DNA of 54,117 nt from SIAJ01 sp036266155 (GTDB lineage Bacteria > Planctomycetota > Planctomycetia > Gemmatales > Gemmataceae). The notes below the pieces were generated by a model. It searched no databases and had not been told where the DNA came from. It saw nothing but the letters and a program-made list of their open reading frames with translations. Where the stretch lies: contig DATANR010000239.1 in NCBI GenBank assembly GCA_036266155.1, forward strand, positions 1 through 54,117, read 5' to 3'. The translations under genes and the position numbers were made by a program. Positions 48,501-54,117 of the stretch are shown here, one piece after another (position 1 is the first letter of the stretch; every line of letters starts with the position of its first letter).

Positions 48501-51500
48501 CATCACGCCGAGCTTCGCAGTACAATTCAACATCTTCACAGCCGGCGGTGCGCCTGCCGGCACCACCTTTTCGACCAATGGAGCTGCCCCGGCCAACAAC
48601 ACCTATGACGCCGTGGCCCCGGTGAACCTGGCCAGCGGCAACCCCATCAACATTTCGATCGGCTACAACGCCGGCCTCCAGACTTTGACCATCACCTTCG
48701 CCGAGCAGAACACGACCAACACGTTCACCCGCACGTACAGCGGCGTGAACCTGAACGCCATCTTCAACGGTAGTCCCGCCTGGGTCGGGTTTACAGGCGC
48801 CACCGGCGGACTCAACGCGATCCAGAGCATCAGCAATTTCAACTACACAGGCTTTGCCGGCCTCCCGTTGGTGGTCAACAACGCCACTACCCTGTCCGGC
48901 GTTATCTCGGGCAACAGCAATGCGGCTCTGACGCTGGCGCCGACCAGCCTGGGAACGCTGACACTGGGCAACAGCGGCAACACCCACGTCGGCGGCACCA
49001 TTGTGAACGGCGGCACGCTGAGCATCGCCAGCCCCGGCGCGCTCGGAGCCGGCACGCTGACCCTCGCCGGCGCCGCCAACGGCGCGACGCTGACGGCGAC
49101 GGCCGCCTTGACCGGCGGCAACTCGATCACGAATCCGGTGGCGCTCGCCGGCCTGGGCACACTGAGCGGCAGCGCCATCAACTTCAGCGGCGCGACGACT
49201 CTGTCGGCCCCCAGCACGCTCACGGTCAACAACAGCACCACTTTCGCCGGCATCATCGGCGGAGCGGCGGCCAACACGCTGACCACGGCCGGCTCCGGAT
49301 CGTTGACCCTGACTGCCGCCAACACCTACTCCGGCGCCACCGTCGTCAACGGCGGAACGTTGACTTTGAGCGGCGCCAACGGCGCCATCGCTAGTTCGGC
49401 AAGCCTGACGGTGAACACCGGTGGCACCGTCCTGCTAGACAACAGCGGCGCCAACAACAACACCAGGCTCGGTACAAGTGCCGGCATCAACCTGAACGGC
49501 GGCACCTTCCAGGTCAACGGCAACGGCAGCACGGCTCTCAACGAAAGCCTGGGCGCCCTGACTCTCGGTGCGGGTAGTTCGACACTGGCCAGCAACCCCG
49601 ATGCGGCCGGTAGCACGCTGACCTTCGCCAGCTTGAGCCGACCGGCTGGCTCGGGCGGGTTTGTCAATTTCACCGGCACCGGCCTGGGAAGCACCAACCA
49701 GGTCGTCTTCACCGGCCTGACCAACACGGGCGGGCTTCTCCCCTACGCCACGGTCAACGGCACCGATTTCGCGGCCACCACCGCGACAGGCATTCAGTCG
49801 TACACGGCCAGCGGCGGCAGCTACGTCAGCACCGTCAGCGGCGCTAGCAGCGGGGCCAACGTCAACCTGGCCGGCAACGACACGGTCACGAGCAGCAAGA
49901 CCATCAACGCGCTGATGTTCTCGGGCGGGGCCAATGCCACGTTGACCATCAACGCCGGTGTGATCTTGACCGTCACCAGCGGCGCGCTGTTCCTCAACAG
50001 CACTAAGACGCTTACCATCCAGGGCGGCGGCACGCTGGCGCTGGGCGAGGCCATCATCAACAGCGGCGCCAGTGGCACGCTGACGGTGGCATCGGACGGC
50101 ACAACGCTGACCGGCAGCAACCTGACCCTGGTGGGCACGGGCACGGTCAACTTGCCCGCCGCCAACAGCTTCGGGGCTGGCGCGACGACCCTGGGCGGGG
50201 CGACCCTGAACCTGGGAACGAGCTCGGCCATCGGCAGCGGCACGATCACGTTCGTCAGCGGCACGCTGACCGCCACCACAAGCAACGTCAAACTGCAGAA
50301 CGCCCTGGCGTTCAACAACAGCACCGTCACGTTGGGCGGCGCCAATCCGCTGATCTTCTCCGGCAATGCCACGCTGGGCGGCACCAACAACACCTTGACT
50401 GTCAGCAACACAGGGCTGACGATTCTCAACGGCGCCATCAGCACGCTCGCAGGCGCGGTCGGCAATCTGACCAAGGCTGGCACCGGCACCCTGGTGCTGT
50501 CGGGCGCCAACACCTACACCGGCCAGACAATCGTGAACGCCGGCGTTGTGCAGGTGCAAAACAACACGGCCCTGGGCGCTGCCGGCGGCGGCGCCGCGGT
50601 GGTAACGGCCAGCGGGGCCAGCATCCAGGTGCTCGGCAGCGGCCTCAACATCGGCAAGGCGCTGCTCCTCAACGGCACCGGCGTCGCCAATGGCGCGTTG
50701 GAGAACCTGTTCGGCGGCAGCAACACGTGGTCGGGCAGCATCTTCCTGAACACAGCCAGCACCATCGCCGCCGCCGGCGGCACCACCTTGACGATCTCGG
50801 GCGTAATCAGCGGTCCGGGCAACCTGACCACTGGAAGCATCGGTACCGTGGTCCTCAACGCGGCCAACACCTACACCGGCGCCACCACGGTCCAGAGCGG
50901 CGTCCTCAACATCCAGAACGGTCGGGCGCTGGGCTTACCCGGGAGCGCCGGCGGCGCGGTCACTGTTGGTAGCAACGGTCTGAGCACGGCCACCTTGCAG
51001 TTGCAGGGCGGCATCACCGTGGGAGGCAAGGCTCTTTCGCTCAACGGCGTGGGCTTTGGCAACAGCGGTGCTCTGCCACAGGGCGCCCTGGTCAACCAGA
51101 CCGGCAACAACACCTGGGCCGGCACTATCACGCTCAACGGCACGGTCGGCCTGACTTCCGCCACCATCCCACTGCTGACCGCCGCGACCGCCACCTCGGG
51201 CACCCTGATCGGCGGAGTGAACGGAACAACGCTGTTCGTCACCGGTGCGGTCAATGGCAGCGACCTGACCAAGGTGGGCGCCGGGGCCTTGGCGTTGCTC
51301 AACATCAACGGCTACAGCGGGGCCACCACGGTGCTGGGCGGCAACCTCACGCTATCCAACAACAACACCACGGCGGTTGGCGCCACCACGGTTGCCGGCT
51401 CGGCGATCAACGGCGTCAACAGCACAGTCAACAACGTCGTCTACACCAACTTCTCGGCCGGTTCGCTGACGATCAACCTGTTCGGCACGCTCGGCACCAG

Positions 51501-54117
51501 TGCTGTCAAAATCGGTCAGAGCGGCAGTGTCACGCTCGACAACGGCGCCATCAACCTGCAGCGCTTCACCAACGGCACTGCGCCGAATGTGACCTTCAAC
51601 ACCGGCAGCTTCACGTATGTTGCCAACAACAGCCCCGGTGCCGTGTCGGCGGAAACGGTCGGCACCGTAACGCTCAACAGCGGCCAATCGACCATCAACA
51701 GCGGCTACACGGCGGCGCCCGTGGCCACCAGTTCGACGCTGACGTTCACCTCGCTGGTGCGCAACACCGGGGCCACGGTCAACTTCGTGGGTGGCACGGG
51801 CAACGTCTCGCCACTGGGCGTGACAACCGGTAGCACCACGAACCAGTTGCTCGTCAACAGCGGCCTGACCTCGACCAACGGCAGCGCGGGAACCTTCACA
51901 GCCAACGGGTATCAGTACTTCGGCAACGGGAACAACGGCTTTACTTCGACCGGAGTGGGGAACATCATCCCGTTCGCCGTGGTCGGCGGCGGCATCACCA
52001 CCACCCCCGCCACCGACTTCGCCTCCTACAGCGCCGCCGGCATCACGGCCTTTGGCAACACCGCCGCCGGCAACAACGCCACCTCGAACTTCTCCGTCGC
52101 TGGCACGCTGTTTGTGACCTCCAGCAACGACATCATCAGGATCAAGGACACGGGGACCGCGGCGTACGCGATCACTATCCCCAACAACACGACCATCGGC
52201 GCGCTGCTCATCAACAGTGCCAACACCGGCGGCGCCCTTTCCGTCATCTGGGGCGCGGGCTCCAGCCTGACCCTCAGCGGCGGTGCGTACATCAGCACCG
52301 GAACCACAACGCAGAACATCCTGTTCGGCTCGACCGCCACCTCGACGCTGACCCTGCCCGGGGCCTCGGGAGGGTTTACCGGCGAAACCTTTGTCACAGT
52401 TGACAAGAACGGCTCGAGCAATCGCTTCACGCCCACGATCATCGGCAGCGGCGGCCTGGTGACCAACGGTATTGGCGCGGTGATCTTCGACGATACGGTC
52501 ACCGGCACCAATTACAGCGGCGGCATCACGGTCAACTCCGGCCAGACCAGCGTCATCACCACCACCGCCTCCTTCGGCACCGGGCCCATCACGCTGACCG
52601 GCGGAACCTTCCTGCCCAACGCCAACACCTATACCCTCCCCAACGCCGTCAACCTTAACGGCTACATCACGATTCAGTCCGGCGCCGCCAATTCCGCCTT
52701 CATCTTCGCCGGCCCCACCACGCTGACCAACCATGCTGTGATCAACGGCAACACTGGCGGCTTTGCCGGCAGCGGAAACATTGCCACGTTCACCGGCGCC
52801 ATCGGCGAGAGTGGAGGTTCGCAGGCCCTGACCGTGGCCACCGGCGCGGCAAACGCCTCTAACGTGACGCTCTACAACACCGACACGTACAGCGGCGGCA
52901 CCTATCTGGTGGGCGGCCCGCTGACCGTGGCCCAGGGCAGCTCCCTGGGCGGCGGCGCCGTCACCTTCGCGGGCGGCTCCCTCGCTGCCGCCGCCAAGCT
53001 GACCATCAACAACGCTATCAGTATTCCCAACACCACGGCCGTCATCGCCGGCAACACCAGCCTGGCGCTGAACGGCGCGATCACGCTGCTCGGCCAGAGC
53101 ACCCTCCAGGTTACCAACACGGGCGTGACCACCGTATCCGGCACCATCGCTGGTAACGGTGTCCTGACCACGACCGGCAGCACGGGCAACCTACTGCTGA
53201 ACCCCTCCGCGAACACCTCCGCCGGCACCTCTCTCACCGCCGGCAACATACTCGTCGGCAACGCCACGGCCTTCGGCGCCGGCACCCCCGTGCTGCTCGG
53301 CGGCAGCACGGTGATCGGCACCAGCGCCCTGAGCATCAGCAATCCGCTCGTGTTGACCGGCGGCACGACCTTCACGGGCAGCAACGCCCTGACGTTCGCC
53401 GGCAACGCCACACTGGCGGCCAGTTCCACGCTGACCGTCAACAACAGCACCACCTTCAACGGCATCCTCGCTGAGAGTGGTGGGGCCCAGATCCTGACGG
53501 CGGCCGGCGTGGGCACCTTGACGCTGAACAACGCGGCGAACGTGTACAGCGGCGGCACCACGCTCAGTTCCAATACTGGCGGCGCCCCGACCGAAACGCT
53601 TGTTGTCGGCAGCGCGACGGCCCTGGGAGGCGGCGCCCTGACGCTCACCTCCGGCACCCTCCAGGTGGCCGGCGCCTTCGCCATCCCCAACGCCGTCACG
53701 TTCGGCACCGGCGGCGAGGTCATCTTCGGCGGCAGCAACCCGATCACGTTCACCAACTCGGGCGCCAACACCCTGACCAATGCCACGCCCTCGGCGCTGA
53801 TCGCCAACACGCCGACGACGATCAACGCCGTGCTCAGCGGCGCCGGCGGCCTGGTGTTCCTCGGCGGCGCCAGCAGTTTCACCCTGACGGGAGCCAACAC
53901 CTACACCGGCGCCACGGTCGTCAGCGGCGGCACCCTGACGCTCGGTGGCGGCAGTGGCGCCCTGGCCTCGGCGACCACGATCAACCGCGGCGGCACGGTG
54001 GTGCTGGACAACACCGCCGCCAACAACAACGCGCGCCTCAATGTCGCCACCACGCTCAACGGCGGCACGCTGTCCATCCTGGGCAACAGCGCGGCCGCGA
54101 CCACCGAGACCATCGGC
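45571..54117 (+). CDS. Giant autotransporter-associated beta-strand repeat protein with L-type lectin domain (3' end outside window)
   Basis: The frame from GTG 45571 (SD GAGAGG at 45560-45565) shows no stop in the stretches I translated along the 8,547 bases to the window edge, giving at least 2,849 residues. Residues 24-38 read RRLRVESLEDRTVPS, a planctomycete N-terminal sorting-type motif. The bulk is Gly/Thr/Asn/Ala-rich beta-strand repeats. They have the wording of the autotransporter-associated repeat: ANTYSGATVVNGGTLTLSG, ANTYTGQTIVNAGVVQV, ANTYTGATTVQSGVLNIQN, GANTYTGATVVSGGTLTLGG and others, at irregular intervals. Residues about 885-1095 form a legume-lectin-like module: GTGWQVNSSG, then VLTLTDGANNETRSAFSA, then DGFAFVLQN, FAVQFNIFTAGG, PAWVGFTGATGG. 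It is therefore a surface or secreted adhesin-like fibre with a sugar-binding domain. No autotransporter barrel is visible within the window. Confidence 0.9.
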   Translation, partial: MALRNWLTSAFFRKIFSSFKTQGRRLRVESLEDRTVPSTFQWTGAGGNANWNTAANWALVTGSGSFPNAVDDVAQFNATYSGAQTALVNQAITVGEIDWGSTRNITINGDGISSHTLTLSASAGNTLLNVGAAFTNSGLDVIAAPLVVAAATPLTATVSGGTLQLTNTSSAQPNVIGATSTFTVNTNGILEGSADPANPALGSAAVVLGGGTLQLDAAATAASTLANAVSVSAAASSTLNTTGINPISLTNAVTFGGNDNLTVSGTAPLTLGNLALASGGDTLTQTATSPVTVSAITGTAAQALTLVGPGTVALPNASAGDAAPTTLNGVTVSAGNATSLGTGDITVSGSDTLLATAAIAPANNVVFNTSSALTVGGTNSVTLPGVLSSASAGAGSLVMAGSGTLALQGVNTFSGNVTANAGTIAVNGSGTDVAVTAFNVNGGATLLVDDSGTNVNNRLGTSPASAAALNLAGGTFTLTGNASAPTNEQLGNVTVQSGYSTVNLNKGAGGNLTLGANTLAANTTLAGVAPFVNFVGPNTGSGPGDQLTFTTNPTLTNGILPYATVTNGANYDFATVAANSLAAFALYNATTLGAVTGSNTAVVKLTANDATMPAAGVAPYAVIVQGNATVTGAGTLTTSTLALGGTDTLNLPVNVGSLGTVVANAGAIATFDGVISGTALDVAGTGTTILNNADTYAGPTTLESGTLSVGNPTSLGSGALNLLGGTIQASVATTIANAVNLTTSLGTVTFGGNTPLTLSGTTTLAGNNTVTVANTGGTTLAGQVTGSGGLTVTAASTGTLALTNSSAGTPNDYTAGTTLLGGNLLLGASSVLGSGPLTLGGGTLRASAAVTPTNAVTISGPVTFAGSNPINLSGATTLLATGSTVSGFGGGGTGWQVNSSGIGSTPITSNVLTLTDGANNETRSAFSATQVATGGNFTTSFTYTAGGSAAADGFAFVLQNQALTALGGGGGSKGYGGITPSFAVQFNIFTAGGAPAGTTFSTNGAAPANNTYDAVAPVNLASGNPINISIGYNAGLQTLTITFAEQNTTNTFTRTYSGVNLNAIFNGSPAWVGFTGATGGLNAIQSISNFNYTGFAGLPLVVNNATTLSGVISGNSNAALTLAPTSLGTLTLGNSGNTHVGGTIVNGGTLSIASPGALGAGTLTLAGAANGATLTATAALTGGNSITNPVALAGLGTLSGSAINFSGATTLSAPSTLTVNNSTTFAGIIGGAAANTLTTAGSGSLTLTAANTYSGATVVNGGTLTLSGANGAIASSASLTVNTGGTVLLDNSGANNNTRLGTSAGINLNGGTFQVNGNGSTALNESLGALTLGAGSSTLASNPDAAGSTLTFASLSRPAGSGGFVNFTGTGLGSTNQVVFTGLTNTGGLLPYATVNGTDFAATTATGIQSYTASGGSYVSTVSGASSGANVNLAGNDTVTSSKTINALMFSGGANATLTINAGVILTVTSGALFLNSTKTLTIQGGGTLALGEAIINSGASGTLTVASDGTTLTGSNLTLVGTGTVNLPAANSFGAGATTLGGATLNLGTSSAIGSGTITFVSGTLTATTSNVKLQNALAFNNSTVTLGGANPLIFSGNATLGGTNNTLTVSNTGLTILNGAISTLAGAVGNLTKAGTGTLVLSGANTYTGQTIVNAGVVQVQNNTALGAAGGGAAVVTASGASIQVLGSGLNIGKALLLNGTGVANGALENLFGGSNTWSGSIFLNTASTIAAAGGTTLTISGVISGPGNLTTGSIGTVVLNAANTYTGATTVQSGVLNIQNGRALGLPGSAGGAVTVGSNGLSTATLQLQGGITVGGKALSLNGVGFGNSGALPQGALVNQTGNNTWAGTITLNGTVGLTSATIPLLTAATATSGTLIGGVNGTTLFVTGAVNGSDLTKVGAGALALLNINGYSGATTVLGGNLTLSNNNTTAVGATTVAGSAINGVNSTVNNVVYTNFSAGSLTINLFGTLGTSAVKIGQSGSVTLDNGAINLQRFTNGTAPNVTFNTGSFTYVANNSPGAVSAETVGTVTLNSGQSTINSGYTAAPVATSSTLTFTSLVRNTGATVNFVGGTGNVSPLGVTTGSTTNQLLVNSGLTSTNGSAGTFTANGYQYFGNGNNGFTSTGVGNIIPFAVVGGGITTTPATDFASYSAAGITAFGNTAAGNNATSNFSVAGTLFVTSSNDIIRIKDTGTAAYAITIPNNTTIGALLINSANTGGALSVIWGAGSSLTLSGGAYISTGTTTQNILFGSTATSTLTLPGASGGFTGETFVTVDKNGSSNRFTPTIIGSGGLVTNGIGAVIFDDTVTGTNYSGGITVNSGQTSVITTTASFGTGPITLTGGTFLPNANTYTLPNAVNLNGYITIQSGAANSAFIFAGPTTLTNHAVINGNTGGFAGSGNIATFTGAIGESGGSQALTVATGAANASNVTLYNTDTYSGGTYLVGGPLTVAQGSSLGGGAVTFAGGSLAAAAKLTINNAISIPNTTAVIAGNTSLALNGAITLLGQSTLQVTNTGVTTVSGTIAGNGVLTTTGSTGNLLLNPSANTSAGTSLTAGNILVGNATAFGAGTPVLLGGSTVIGTSALSISNPLVLTGGTTFTGSNALTFAGNATLAASSTLTVNNSTTFNGILAESGGAQILTAAGVGTLTLNNAANVYSGGTTLSSNTGGAPTETLVVGSATALGGGALTLTSGTLQVAGAFAIPNAVTFGTGGEVIFGGSNPITFTNSGANTLTNATPSALIANTPTTINAVLSGAGGLVFLGGASSFTLTGANTYTGATVVSGGTLTLGGGSGALASATTINRGGTVVLDNTAANNNARLNVATTLNGGTLSILGNSAAATTETIG

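Overview
This window comes from a high-GC bacterium that is almost certainly a planctomycete, most likely of the Gemmata/Gemmataceae type. The evidence is content rather than any rRNA. There are paired DUF1549/DUF1553 and DUF1501 proteins, a very large PVC-type CxxCH haem protein with a PQQ-propeller partner, the small basic protein typical of the PVC superphylum, DUF4058 and Uma2 proteins, and a giant secreted protein whose N-terminus carries the planctomycete motif of the type LExLEDRxVPS. I see no rRNA, tRNA or CRISPR array.

Layout: 1-7.3 kb holds the 3' part of an ECF-type sigma factor, an NTF2-like protein, a minus-strand cluster (DUF1549/1553 cytochrome, DUF4058, DUF1501, membrane-anchored MsrA) and a divergent secreted protein. 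7.3-11.1 kb holds tyrA overlapping purL. 11.4-23 kb holds an orphan helical protein, the haem/PQQ pair, an ABC exporter pair, a transglutaminase-like secreted protein and a methyltransferase. 23-31 kb is a run of small housekeeping and accessory genes: a GNA1-like acetyltransferase, a YfcE-type phosphodiesterase, a PIN toxin with antitoxin, a VOC protein, an AlkD-like protein, LarA, the PVC small basic protein, and FolK fused to an SDR. 30.4-33.3 kb is a decayed island with fragments of at least three genes, plus an intact two-gene operon of unknown function. 33.3-36.4 kb holds a DEAD-box helicase, Ung and a quinone oxidoreductase. 36.6-41.2 kb is a tyrosine/homogentisate catabolic operon: a haem-oxygenase-like protein, hpd, a Uma2 nuclease, an FAH-family hydrolase and homogentisate dioxygenase. 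41.3-43.5 kb holds YceI, a membrane protein and a flavin reductase. 43.5-45.5 kb is a second decayed island with IS110 transposase and tyrosine recombinase remnants and repeats. From 45,571 to the right edge runs one uninterrupted frame (2,849 codons and still open) encoding a giant autotransporter-repeat protein with an embedded legume-lectin-like domain.

The points most worth following are these: the FolK-SDR fusion whose reductase half has lost the catalytic Ser and Tyr; the haem-oxygenase-like enzyme heading the tyrosine operon; the eukaryote-style GNA1 acetyltransferase; the unexplained two-gene operon at 31.4-32.5 kb with a spaced motif array upstream; the giant lectin-bearing repeat protein; and several different tandem heptanucleotide repeats and palindromes scattered between genes. 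All family assignments are from reading motifs by eye; no database search was run.
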